Shown here: positions 33,701 to 43,965 of the stretch, piece by piece | Layout: the number at the start of each line of letters is the position of its first letter | Position numbering within the stretch: position 1 is the stretch's first letter | Made by a program: the position numbers and the translations under genes | NCBI GenBank assembly: GCA_030704615.1 | Contig: CM060732.1 | Coordinates: 2,232,001 to 2,296,000 of the forward strand | Length of the DNA: 64,000 nt | Direction of reading: 5' to 3' | Source: Takakia lepidozioides | Taxonomy: Eukaryota; Streptophyta; Takakiopsida; Takakiales; Takakiaceae | Notes under the pieces: generated by a model | Database searches by the model: none | The model's input: only the letters and a program-made list of their open reading frames with translations | Told to the model about the DNA's origin: nothing

Positions 33701-36018
33701 CACCGAACATACTTTCACATCTTCTTTGCGTTTTCCTTAAAGGAATAATCTTCAGGAACAACTCTGCCGTGGGTAGGTCCCATTCGTGTTGGCTGATACT
33801 GAGGGTCACCGGGATTTCCAACCACAAGAACTAGTGGTATATGTGCATATCAACATGGATGATGCGCGGCATCCACTACCCCTTGTGACTGTCTACCACC
33901 AGCTGCATCCAGTGCCGGCATCGTCATACACGCTTGTGCAGGCCATGTTTGGGCGCCGTTACCCGGTCTGGAGTTCCCTTCCCCTATGTGTGTTCAGCCA
34001 CTCATTATCAAACAATGTCTATCATATGGACTACATGATTGCTTATGCCTGTTGTTGATTCATTCCTAATTTGAACTGTAACTTTTCTTTGAAGCTGTTA
34101 TACTAATCCAGCTATAAGCATAGACTGTGTCTTGCTTGCTTGGAAAGCCTGTGGCATCAAATCCTTTCGGTCAGGATTAGTTGTTCAATGAATATGGAAT
34201 AAGGTTGAATCATTCCCATGTACGTGGGAGCCGGAGTACCTGTGTTTAATTTTGCAACCTTTGAAGTACGGGAGTGAATGAACCGGTCTCTAAAAGTAGT
34301 ATACCTATGTGATTTTTGCTCATTATTGATTGGTTGCCCTTATTTACAGGTTGGTCTGTTGGATGAAGAGAAAATACTTCCGCTCGGCAAGGAAATCACG
34401 GCAGTCGGCATCCTGGGCACCTCTTCGGATGGAAATCCTGCCATTAAGCCCTGCAAGCACCTACCCGTCTTCTTGTACGGACGCTTCCTAGCTTGGTTGC
34501 ATCACACTGAGGGAACTGTTGGGCTGGCAGGGCTCTACTTGGTTACGCAAAGAAAAAATGGTGCAGCCTAAGAGGTTGAAAGGGTCTGTTCGGACTTTTG
34601 GGTGCACCTTTCCCATGACTAGAGAGTCTGGGAGGATACGCTGGTTGGATCTTGCTAGTGGATGAGGCAGTTTTGTAAAATTCCTGAAGGCTTAGAGTTG
34701 TATTTGAAGTTCCACGAGATTTTAAATTCCACAAAGGTTTCTGAAGTGTTGCTTGAGCAATTAACCCACTTGGATGGCATTGCACCATCAGTGATTGTGG
34801 TATTCTCAATGTCCTTTTTTTAATCCTTTGGAGTGTAGAGGTTCTGAAGTTGGATTGAACATTGTGGGGTCAGAAGATGTTTCCCAACTTAGGGTTTCTT
34901 AGAATACAAGCTCCATAGCAATGTTTGCAGGAGTTGGGCATTCTTCCCTGATATTTTGTTCCGGAGCAAAAGTTAGAAAGAAGCTCATACAAAGAGGTGG
35001 GGTGTCAATGGAACAGGACTGAGTACACAAGGGATCAGCTGGTAGGAGAGCTGGCAAATGGGACCAAGGTCTTGTTCTGGGTGGGAGTTGCCATTAGCAC
35101 TGTGGCAGCTGGGATTTTAGGCTACGCTATTGTGAAGTACGTGCACATTTTGGCTTTTAATGTCCTTGCAATCTTTGATGTCATTCTTCTAGCATTGACA
35201 GGATGGAGATGGTCCGCTCGAAAGGGGCATGACTGTAGTTTCATTGTGTTAATGGATCATGCGTATGAAAATATCAGAATGGCACATGGAACATTTTTCT
35301 CTCGGGTTTTATTTTTCTTCTAGGATGGTAAGGGCACAATTAACTGCTCGAATCACAGTCATACACGGTGTGACATGTCGGCAACCCTGTTGTGAGAAAG
35401 GTTGTCCCAGAGGCATCAGATAGTGCTGCAATTAAATTTATGTGGAGGTCAAGTGTGAGCAAATTGTTAACATTTATTTGTGTACTGCAGAAATTGGTCC
35501 AAGTGGAAGCAGAGACAGCAACAGAGACAACAGCAGGATGAAGAAAGCAGGCATGCTATTGAAGTCCTTCCTTTCATCTTGTATGCTTGGTCTACTATTG
35601 GGATATACACAGAAGACAATGCTTGTGGCAGCAGTAGCCCCCTTCTGGGATTCGCTTTTGTTGTAGGTATGAATTGATACTTTCAAGATTTTACTTCCTT
35701 GTGTACAAGCCACAGAGCTGAAGAAGGTTTTTCTTTTTTAAGTAATTTGATTCAAATGTGAATTCTGCATATTCTTGCGGGGGCATCTATTGCAGGCAAG
35801 ACAGGCTGATTGGTGATGAAGTGGAGAATTTAGAAGACATCCCTGATGGAGACCTTTGTGTAGTGTGCTTGTTAAGGCGGCGGCGGGCAGCCTTCATATA
35901 CTGTGGGCACCGAGTCTGCTGTGTGGGCTGTGCTCAAAGAGTTGAGCAAGGAGGGAACCCTCGGTGTCCTGTGTGCCGGCAACCAGTGTCAGGCATTGTG
36001 CGGGTTTTTGACTCTTGA
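30759..36018 (+). CDS. SPL2: SP1-like 2 (SPL2/MUL1-type) RING E3 ubiquitin ligase, eight coding exons
   Basis: Membrane-anchored RING E3 ligase of the MUL1/MAPL/SP1 family, which acts at organelle outer membranes (SP1 in plastid import turnover; SPL2 is a homologue). Proposed coding exons: 30759-30986, 31095-31337, 32594-32698, 33777-33965, 34350-34474, 35017-35136, 35491-35580, 35796-36018. All introns are GT-AG with phases that join, giving about 440 aa; Arabidopsis SPL2 is near 380. Exon 1 has a membrane segment (VLGIGMTVLAIRTWF) and SRIADLRSLVEER. Exons 2-5 form the GIDE/BAM domain (LVIVRGKV, AVYLERTQT, VPFVLADTEG, VGLLDEEKILPLGKEITAVG). Exon 6 has FLTEYTRDQLVGEL and the second membrane segment (GVAISTVAAGILGYAIV). 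The last exon is the C3HC4 RING: CVVC, CGH, CCVGC, CPVC. The exon 7 to 8 junction is the least certain. No stop or frameshift is seen, so it is probably functional. Confidence 0.88.
33160..33660 (+). mobile_element. LINE 3' fragment inside intron 3 of SPL2
   Basis: The plus-strand frame at 33219-33542 ends with a reverse-transcriptase zinc-binding motif: CPLCGQPEDNIQFLIHCPGY (C-x2-C...H-x-C-type) and FLEDIWKTRIN, which matches the tail of L1-clade ORF2 proteins. About 110 bp of non-coding 3' tail follow. It is 5'-truncated, typical of LINE integration, and lies wholly within intron 3 (32699-33776). Its exact edges are unclear. Confidence 0.65.
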
Positions 36019-37761
36019 GTCCAATTCCTTTTTGTTGTCAGGTCTACATGCCAAGATGTGGGCATTTTTCTTTGTGGGGGGTGGGGGGTGGACCATTCAC
36101 TCTTCCCCCTCGTGGAGTTAATACACGGCTGTACAGAACAACCTGGCTGTCACCTTCTTGTGATGAATTTGCCCACAAAGAAAACAAGAGATGGTAGATA
36201 AGTACTGCCCAGTGTGGTTATGTGCAGAGTTGAAGTCAGGCACAATTTTGCATTTGTGTCTTAAATTGGATGAGGTGCTACATGTTTACTGTTTCTCTGC
36301 AGTCTTCACTAGTGGGTGCAAAAAGCAGGATTCTCCATGTTCTGTGAAGGTTATCTTCAGCTGGCAAATTGTCCAACTAGTTTCACCCAGTATAGTCCCT
36401 ATGTGGTATGTGACAAATATGTTTGCGAAGCTCACACTACATGGGTTTTCAACCACCTAGAGTGAAGTGAACCTCATATATGATTAGTTCCAGCACAATG
36501 GCTGCATGTGGATGTATACTTTGCGGAGTCATGGCAGCGCAGGAAAGCTAAGGAAAGGAAGTTTGATGTCCAACAATTTAAAGAGCACACATCTGTACAC
36601 ACAGCCTATTCGAGTGGCCAACACGGGGTAACATTTCACTCAAATTAGCAACTCTGCAACATATAGGCTGAAACATGTTTGAATGATACTGATACTGCAC
36701 ATGTAACAAGCTTTTTTGCCACACACCCACACCACCGAGTTTAACCCTTAAACGGCCGCAGGGTACTTTGACTTTTTACCAAAAATGTGACCCTCTGCCA
36801 GGAAAATCACTGTAATTTCCGATTTTTTCACATTTTGGAAATTTTGACCGGACAATTTGTGACCACCTACCCGCACGTGTATGTCAATTTTTGGGCCAAT
36901 CGGACACATCTGCAAAAATGCCACCGTTGCAGGTGGGGCCCAATTTTGCCAATTTGTTTTTCCATAAAATGGGGAAATTTGAAGATTTGAGTGACGGGTT
37001 GAAATCGTTGAGGCTGGTGGACAGAGTATTTCATGTATGTGAGGTGCTGCACCTATCTATGAAAGAATGAGGCCAATTGGCCAAGAACTCAGCCAGGGAG
37101 GTTGGTCAACGCAGGGGGGTGCTTTGCTGGTCATGAAGCACATGCACTTGGTATGACTTTCAGAGCTCCATCTTGTCACAGACCTCTTTGTGTGTCGCCT
37201 TTGGCCACCAGCCTCAAAGCTGTACATGGGTGGGATTTGAACCCATCATTATCACTGCCCCTTTGGCAGCCCATATATGAACACAAGGAGGAATAAACCC
37301 CCCATCCCCCCCCCCCCCCACCCCCCCCACTTGTGTGGGGGAATGCTAGAATGTGCCCTGAGCACATTTCGACAGTGGAAGATGTCGGGCCCATTACCGC
37401 GAAGACGGACCTATTCCCGCGGACACCTGACAATTTCTGTGAGAACTGACGACTTCAAAGAGTGCTCCTCCACCTCCAGCCCCAGGAAGTGGACCAACTC
37501 CACTGCCAGGTCCCCTTGGACCCATGGCAATACCCACCGCAGACCCAAATAGATCCCTCTTCTCCAGCCACACTTGCCACTGTCCGACATTTCTTAAGCA
37601 AAAACCGAATTGGGGCCTCTGTTGACAACATGATCTTCTTGCGGAATCCTTTCTCTATGCTGTAACTTCCAGGCCTGACTAGCCCAGACAACAAACCTAA
37701 GGACTTTGACTGCAATGCTTGTCTCAGGATGTAGGCATTAACAAGAAAAATTAGACTGTAC
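36019..37761 (+). other. SPL2 3' flank and unassigned DNA
   Basis: The first few hundred bases are the probable 3' UTR. No further gene is recognised. A poly-C run occurs at about 37299-37328. A minus-strand TGGGTTCAAATCCC word near 37235 resembles a Pol III B box but has no matching A box. Confidence 0.4.
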
Positions 37762-38243
37762 CTTCTCAATGATGCCCGAATAGCTTCCACATGTAGTATC
37801 ATCCATTCCAGATGACTTGTCCACAGTAAAGGCCCAAATATTCATCTCATATATTACTAGGTCATCCTGTCCCCCACATCCTCCAACCTTGCTTTCATCA
37901 GTGTTTGTCAAATGTTGGCTGGAATTCTAATAGCAAAAGAGCCTCCACTAACAAACTCGAAAAGAGGCGGTGGCAGCTGTGACAAAAATTCATGGAGGTC
38001 CTTAACTATTTTGCAAACTGGCCTTGGCAATCTCCTACTTGGTATTAAAGTGAGCTTCTAGTTCTCTCCCCAAGCAAATTCTTCAGAATGAAAATCAGAA
38101 GTGCCGAGAAACTGAGTCATTTTATGAGTTGAATCTCTTAGTATGCGGCGATCTTCCACAAGTGTTGCATATGGGTCTAGCAACACTTTGCTGTTGGAGG
38201 TGTCAAGGCTATAGCCCTTGCACGTCACTCTGAGAACAGAACG

Positions 38244-38315
38244 GGACGGGTAGCTCAGTGGTAGAGCACCCCACCGGAATGGGGGAGGTCCTAGGTTCAA
38301 TCCCTAGCCCGACCA
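38244..38315 (+). other. tRNA-like sequence in the 5' LTR of the TRIM
   Basis: Folds as a tRNA by eye: acceptor 38244-38250 with 38308-38314 (one mismatch), D stem GCTC/GAGC (38253-38256 and 38264-38267), an anticodon arm with a CCCC/GGGG stem (38269-38285), a 5-base variable region, T stem CTAGG/CCTAG (38291-38307) and loop TTCAATC. Box A is TAGCTCAGTGGT (38251-38262) and box B is GGTTCAATCCC (38294-38304). A Pol III-type TTTT lies at 38327-38330. The anticodon would be GGA if the loop has seven bases, but the stem has one mismatch, so identity is not assigned. It is probably a tRNA-derived promoter and not a working tRNA. Confidence 0.8.
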
Positions 38316-38464
38316 TACGCCAATGGTTTTCCAACATGGTATCAGAGCCAAGGTTGGGGCGGTGGTCAGAATGGGTGGGCATCAGCTATAAGGGCTATGC
38401 CTTGAGGGGGAGTGTTGGAGGTGTCAAGGCTATAGCCCTTGCCCGTCACTCTGAGAACAGAACG

Positions 38465-38536
38465 GGACGGGTAGCTCAGTGGTAGAGCACCCCACCGGAA
38501 TGGGGGAGGTCCTAGGTTCAATCCCTAGCCCAACCA
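38465..38536 (+). other. tRNA-like sequence in the 3' LTR of the TRIM
   Basis: Same as the copy in the first LTR, offset by 221 bp, with one change in the 3' acceptor strand (CCCGACC to CCCAACC) that costs a further pair. Box A is at 38472-38483, box B at 38515-38525 and TTTT at 38548-38551. Confidence 0.8.
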
Positions 38537-38646
38537 TACGCCAATGGTTTTCCAACATTTGCTACTGTCAAAACAGTGCCCCTTCTCCCACTTTTTGGGG
38601 TCAGCCACTCGGTAATCATACAGGACCCCCTTCAGTGGAAAGTTCT

Positions 38647-38904
38647 CTACGTAAGCACAAACAAACCACAGAAAAAGAATCAAACCAAATCAAATCTTAC
38701 TTCCACAGCACAGTATACTCTTGTTGAGTTGAGAGAGGAGGAATCAAGAGCAAGCCTTCATAGATTCAAGACAACAAGTTTTATGCTTAACTTTGTTTTG
38801 TTAGGACATTCTTTGTGCTTCCAACACGGTCTTAGCCTTCAAGTTAGCTCATCTAGCAGGATCAGTTCTTCCTGCCTAACATTCAGGTACCTCAAATTTA
38901 TTTT
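38647..38904. other. No recognisable gene
   Basis: Probably intron or flank of the isoamylase fragment; nothing else seen. Confidence 0.3.
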
Positions 38905-40005
38905 TAAATGAGGGGCTGAGAGCAACAGCAGTTGCTGCTGCTGCTGCTGTCGCCCTCCCTTGGCTTCCTCGGCATAAGCAAGGGGAGGGAGACAGCAGCA
39001 GCTGCTGCTCTTTCCCAGCGCCAATAAAAACAAAAGAAAAATGAGGTAGGTTGAGAGCAGCCCTTGCTGCTGCTATCTCCCTCCCTCGCTTCCTCGGTGT
39101 AAGCAAGGGGAGGGAGACTGCACCTGCTGCACTCTCCTAGCAGCAAAACAAAACAAAAAAAATGGAGGGGCTGAGAGCAGCTCTCAGCTCCCAAGTGCAA
39201 AAAAACAATAAGGAAAAGATGGGGGGGGATAAGCAGCAGCTGCTGCTGCTCTATCCTAGCAGCAAAACACATTATGATTTATTTTTAAACGGGGGGCTGA
39301 GAGCAGGAGCAGTTGTTGCTGCTGCTGTCGCCCTCCCTTGGCTTCCTCGGCATAAGCAAGGGGAGGGAGACAGAAGCTGCTGCTCTCTCCCAGCGCCAAA
39401 AAAAACAAAAGGAAAAAAAAGGGGGCTGAGATAGGTTGAGAGCAGCCCTTGCTATTGCCATCTCCCTCCCTCGGCTTCCTCGGTGTAAGCAAGGGGAGGG
39501 AGACTGCACCTGCTGCACTCTCCTGGCAGCAAAAAAATTACAATAAAAAAATGGAGGTGCTAAGAGCAGCTCTCAGCTCCCAAGTGCAAGAAAACTAAAA
39601 GGAAAAGAGGGGGGGTAGGGAAGATAAGCAGCAGCAGCTGCTGCTGCTCTATCCCAGCAGCAAAACACATTTTGATTTATTTTTAAACGGGGGGCTGAGA
39701 GCAGGAGCAGTTGCTACTGCTGTTGTCGCCCTCCCTTGGCTTCCTCGGCATAAGCAAGGGGAGGGAGACAACAGCAGCTGCTGCTCTCTCCCGGCGCCAA
39801 AAAAATAAATAAATAAATAAAAGGGGGGGCTGAGATAGGTTGAGAGCAGCCCTTGCTGCTGCTATCTCCCTCCCTCGGCTTTCTCGGTGTAAGCAAGGGG
39901 AGGGAGAGCACAGCTGCTGCACTCTCCTAGCAGCAAAACAAACAAACAAAATTGGAGGGGCTGAGAGTAGCTCTCAGCTCCCAAGTGCTCTCAGCTCCCC
40001 GCTCT
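38905..40005. repeat. Tandem repeat of about 380-400 bp with CAG/CTG runs and hairpins
   Basis: Three successive copies start with GGGCTGAGAGCA-type words near 38910, 39294 and 39692; the last is shorter. Each holds two related sub-blocks of the form CCCTCCCTTGGCTTCCTCGG then TAAGCAAGGGGAGGGAG, which can fold because CCCTCCCTTG pairs with CAAGG(G)GAGGG, plus runs such as GCAGCAGCTGCTGCTGCT and A-rich spacers. Frames that cross it on both strands are low-complexity artefacts. Confidence 0.85.
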
Positions 40006-40133
40006 ACATATCATGCGATCATCACACTCCATGACACCACATTCCATTCAGCCATTTTGTTCAACAGTCCCTTTGCATCCTCATTTCGCATACACAGGGC
40101 ATGTCGGGCATGTAACTTACCTCCTGCACCAGC

Positions 40134-41710
40134 CTAGACAATCTCTTCAGTTGACCATCGGATATCTCGAGTTGTAGACACATCTAACACATGCACCCAT
40201 TGTTGCGCCCATCTGTCCTTCATCATCTTTCTAATCATCCCACCTGCCAGCCACAGCATGTATGTTTGAGAGCAGCACATAAGCTGCCACGGGCTCTGGA
40301 TCCCACTGAAGGATAAATTTGGCAGCACGTTCTGCCACCTCCACTTCACCATGAATTTGACAGGCACCAAGCAAGGCCCCCCACACAGAAGCATCTGGTT
40401 TGATTGGCATTTTTTTAATGAAGCCCTCTGCCTCATCCAATCGCCCTGCACGGCCAAGAAGGTCCACCATGCAGCCAAAATGCTTCACTGTAGGGGTGAG
40501 GCCATGATCTATACTCATGGCATCAAAGTGCTGACTGGCTTCATCCACTTGGCCCACATGACTGCATGCACATATAAGTGAGCTGAAGGTAATACCATTT
40601 GGCTTCAGGCCTTCTTGTTGCATTTGTTCAAATAATTGAATAGCCTCCGAACCAAACCCATGCTGAGTATATTCTGTGATCAGTGTGTTCCATGAGACCA
40701 CATTTCGTGTGGCCATTTTATCAAACACCTGACGAGCATCCTTCAAGCTGCCACATTTGGCGTACATGTCAACAAGGGTATTCTGCAAATTAATATATGT
40801 CGGAATTCCAGATCTGATGATGTCCATATGACCTGCTTGCCCTTTCCCAGGCTGGCACACATTGAGAATGCAAATGAATGTGACTCTGTCAGATGCCACC
40901 CCTTCCCGTTGCATTTGCTCATAGATCTTAAGAGCATCTTCACCACCCCCACACTGAGCATATCCTGTGATTATTGCATTCCATGAGACCACATCTCGTC
41001 TAGCCATTTTGTCGAACACTTGGAGCGCATCCTTTATGCTCCCACACTTGGCATACATGTCAAGAAGAGTGTTCTCCAAAACAATGTCTAACACAATCCA
41101 TGTCTATGATGTGAGCATGGACCCTCTTGCCCTTTTCCAGGACACCCAAGCTGGCACACGCATTGAGAGCGGTTGTGTATGTGACCCTGTCGGGTGCCAC
41201 CCCTTCCTGATGCATTTGGTCATAGATCATCAATACCTCCTCAGCATGCACATGCTTAGCATATCCTGAGATCATCATCGTCCACGTGAATATATTTCGT
41301 TGAGGCATTTCATCAAACACTTGTCGTGCATCCACTAGGCTCCCACACTTGGCATACATATTAATGAGATTGGTAACTACAAAGATGTTTAACTTGAATC
41401 CACTGCAGACAATATGGGCATGCACCTGCTTTCCCTGTGACAGAGCTTTCATGTTGATACACCCCTGCAATAGAGACAGATAAGTTTTGGGGTCTGCCTG
41501 AATACCTGGTTGGTCCAAAATATGTAGTGCTTCTTGCAGTCTTCCCTCTTTGCACAGGGTCCTCATACCCCCAGAGGTGCCCTGCATAACCACGTTGACT
41601 CCCTCTCTCTGCAGTTTGAAAAGAGTGGTGTTGATGGTGGATGCCAAACCACAGATATCAGGTCGATTCCCAACCGACACATGAGCCTGATTCAACCCTG
41701 TCCTCATCAC
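40134..41710 (-). pseudogene. PLS-class PPR gene, frameshifted
   Basis: PPR proteins bind organellar RNA. The minus-strand N-terminal frame (41710-41060) has a leader, then repeats (TYLSLLQGCINMKALSQGKQ; NLINMYAKCGSLVDARQVFD; WTMMISGYAKH). After a frameshift near 41085 the frame 41094-40231 continues with TLLDMYAKCGSIKDALQVFD, WNAIITGYAQCGGGEDALK, a damaged repeat near 40830-40860, WNTLITEYTQHGFGSEAIQL, HFGCMVDLLGRAGRLDEAEG and the E-domain start AAYVLLSNIHAV. A second frameshift near 40240 leads to RKMMKDR and a divergent tail with no DYW. It has no introns, as in DYW-class genes of seed-free plants. At least two frameshifts make a functional product unlikely unless they are sequencing errors. 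Confidence 0.85.
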
Positions 41711-43017
41711 TCAACATATCATGGATATTTCAAGGAAAGTCTCGCGTTGAATAATCCTTCAATTAAATACTTTTGTACTCTCGGCCATGAAATCTATGAT
41801 GCATCACAGAATTGCAAGCCTCACGACGATCTTGTTTCACCCCAGCTAGTTTTGCTGCCATCAAAGGGGATGTAGTCCAACCCTTTAGTCCACCGCAGCT
41901 CATGTCATGTTCGTCGTCTCCCATCACTCACCACTCACGACACTAAGAAAAAAACAAATGGTGGCGTATTTAAGAGGAGCTTGAAACAAAAAAAACCAAG
42001 TCCCAACCCTCTCGACTCGCGACTAAAACGCGCCCGCAACCTATAGACTTTTGAACTTTTTGACTTTTTGAATCTTTTCTACTTTGTACGGTCCACTCTT
42101 AGATTACTACAACTTCCTACTGCTCATAATATAGTTGGGCCCTAGATGGCCTGTGTATTGAGAGCAGTAGGCTCTGTAAATTCACTGGATGTTAAAGAAA
42201 CTTTATCTTTATCTTTATAGTTAATTTATTTCACTATCCCTAACCAAGAGAACTAACGCCGGTTTCGGCCGGAGTCTTCTCTCTCTCTCTTTCCCTTTAA
42301 AGAAAAAAAGAAAAAATGACCTCATTTGTGAGCTGTCGCTCACATGTGTTCCCTTTCAAAGAAAAGGAATCCAAATGGACGATGGAGGAAGAAGAAGAGC
42401 TCCACAATCTGCGGTGTGTGAAAGCTTCGCCGACGGCCTCTGCAACTCCTCAACCCTAGCCCTCGGACTGGCTCTTCCTCCCCATCATCGTCTCGTTGTC
42501 CTAAACAAGCTAAAGCAGTACCTCATGAATCATCCCGAACATCATAACTTGGTGCCTTCGGCAGGCCCGATCCCAATCATCGGATCTATGCGGCTATCAT
42601 GACGAGCCTGTCCATCTTCATCAGAGTCGCATGCTTAGCCGTATGCTTCTCATATCACCTCTATTAATTCTCCCTAAAGAGCAGCCGCCAAGTTCATAAG
42701 TCCCCCCCCTAATCTCCTGCCAAACCATCCTGGCCAATCCGATCCCTACCTTTGTCATCATGGAAATGATCACTGCCAGCCTCCGGTTTTAGTTTCCTAG
42801 GAGCCGCCTTCACTAACTCACCCCATAGCCCCTACCTGCGCTCTTATCGCTGCATCAGCTAATCAGCTTTGGACCTCTGTTTTCAGCTTGCGCCCTTTCC
42901 GCCATTCCTTCTTCTCGGCTTTCCTCGTCTGGCTGGCCTTAAGTACCTGCAAGTTCGCAAACGACCTCTTTTTCTCGCAACTGTCTAGCTGCTTCAAGTT
43001 CTCCAGCTTCATCTCAA
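41711..43017. other. No recognisable gene
   Basis: Contains a TTTATCTTTATCTTTATAG tract (about 42200) and TC runs. A 75-residue plus-strand frame at 42375 has no recognised relatives. Confidence 0.35.
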
Positions 43018-43470
43018 TTGCTCTCTCCTCTTTCTCCTCCAGCCCCCTCTCCTGTTGCTTCAGCTCGCTTCCTCTCCATGGCGCCCCTCCTTCGCAAAGC
43101 CTTCAATTCAGCTACCCATCGCCTAGGTCAAGGCCCCAGATTTGCTGATCCTTGCAGGCTCCACCTGTCAACAGGGACATGTTTCTTCATTGCGCATCAA
43201 ACCCATTCCATGGGCCTCATTGCGCATGGTTCTTCTCAGGCACCACGTCCCCCACCTCACTACGCTCCAGGCCCTCCCTCGAGGCCCCCCATTCACAGAG
43301 CTGCTGCAGAGAATGCTTCCGGGCCCCACTCAGAATCCCCAAGCCCGCCTATTCCAGGCAGCCCGCCCACAGAGCTCTCGGAAGATTCCCCCTCGGACTC
43401 TTTAGCCCTGCAGTCTGCAATCGTCAGGGACCACCCACTCGTCCCGATGGAGCTCGACCAGATCGATTGA
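43018..43470 (+). CDS. Hypothetical proline-rich protein, 150 aa
   Basis: Open frame with an Arg/Ser/Thr-containing N-terminal third and a low-complexity Pro/Ser region (PRPPPHYAPGPPSRPPIHRA; SPSPPIPGSPPTELSEDSPS). No domain recognised. An overlapping frame is also open, so coding status is doubtful. It lies left of a solitary transposon right end and may be part of that element. Confidence 0.2.
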   Translation: MLSPLSPPAPSPVASARFLSMAPLLRKAFNSATHRLGQGPRFADPCRLHLSTGTCFFIAHQTHSMGLIAHGSSQAPRPPPHYAPGPPSRPPIHRAAAENASGPHSESPSPPIPGSPPTELSEDSPSDSLALQSAIVRDHPLVPMELDQID

Positions 43471-43865
43471 GCCCTAATGCGGCACCGCATTTCCCAGTTG
43501 AGTCGCAAATCTTTCCCGCCGATGACAGAATTGTGAAGTACTGCAGACTCTATTGGTGCAGACTCTATTGGTTCAATCACGGCAAAAGGGTCAGCTTCAT
43601 TCCAATGTTAAGGCATGTAAAACCGCGGAATACTCTATACAGGCCAGTATGCAACGTCCTTTTGCCATGGTATACTGGATTTCTCGTTGCACGGTCAATC
43701 ATTTCCATGAGCGGATCTAAAAAACCATGAGTGGACTTGTTACTGACGACATATCTTCGCCGCATTACAGGATGTGGAACTTCCAAAAACGGCAAGTTCA
43801 AATTTAAAAAACTATTATTTTAATACTTGTTTAATCTGTCGCATTTCCAAATTTGGAGGAGTCCG

Positions 43866-43965
43866 CTCATGAAATCCGCGTGTCTTAGACTTCGGCTCAC
43901 CGCTCATGCGGCTCATGCGGCTCATGGCTCATGGCTCATGGTTTCTGCTCATGAAATAGTAAACC
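43866..43965. mobile_element. Solitary right-end TIR related to the 49415-53905 transposon
   Basis: Repeated CGGCTCATG and GGCTCATGG words lead to the terminus GCTCATGAAATAGTAAACC at 43947-43965. This matches the right end of the large transposon, GCTCATGAAATAGTTAACC, with one change. An ACCGCGGAATAC word at about 43623 resembles that element's subterminal motif. No matching left end was found, so it is a truncated or deleted relative. Confidence 0.6.

Larger units (their letters stand above)
38187..38562 (+). mobile_element. TRIM (miniature LTR retrotransposon), 366 bp, with TTTGC target duplication
   Basis: LTRs at 38192-38336 and 38413-38557, 145 bp each, differ at two positions. They start TGTTGG and end CCAACA. 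The 5-bp direct repeat TTTGC flanks the element (38187-38191 and 38558-38562). Between the LTRs are only 76 bp: a primer-binding site TGGTATCAGAGCC (38337-38349), complementary to the 3' end of initiator tRNA-Met, and a polypurine tract GAGGGGGAG (38404-38412) abutting the second LTR. There is no coding capacity, so it must borrow proteins from another LTR element. Each LTR contains a complete tRNA-like sequence, described separately. High LTR identity and the intact duplication indicate a recent insertion. Confidence 0.95.
37762..38646 (-). pseudogene. Isoamylase-type starch debranching enzyme fragment, split by a TRIM
   Basis: Two exon remnants. Upstream on the minus strand (38646 to 38058, interrupted by 38192-38562), the frame is read across the empty target site as GVLYDYRVADPKKWEKGHCF, then VLLDPYATLVEDRR, THKMTQFLGTSDF and EEFAWGEN, then TAG where isoamylases have Tyr. 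The second exon (37866-37762) is a clean 35-codon exon flanked by CAG and [26 protein letters not shown] then [10 protein letters not shown]. The blocks [24 protein letters not shown] and GSYxGxIEK are hallmarks of plant isoamylases (GH13). No later catalytic exons follow at lower coordinates, so it is a gene fragment. The in-frame stop and the insertion both disable it. Confidence 0.78.

Noticed and set aside
37212-37262. Minus-strand tRNA or SINE suggested by TGGGTTCAAATCCC
   Set aside because: T-arm-like only; no acceptor pairing and no acceptable box A at the right distance.
37455-37761. Further isoamylase exons
   Set aside because: The frame after the donor at 37761 shows no isoamylase motifs; it looks like intron or unrelated DNA.
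38244-38536. Two genuine nuclear tRNA genes in tandem
   Set aside because: They lie at matching positions in two LTRs with TG/CA ends, PBS, PPT and TSD, have acceptor and anticodon mismatches, and are therefore better explained as parts of a TRIM.
38839-39949. Gln/Leu/Ala-rich ORFs across the CAG/CTG repeats
   Set aside because: Open on several frames because of the repeat; no domain or start context.
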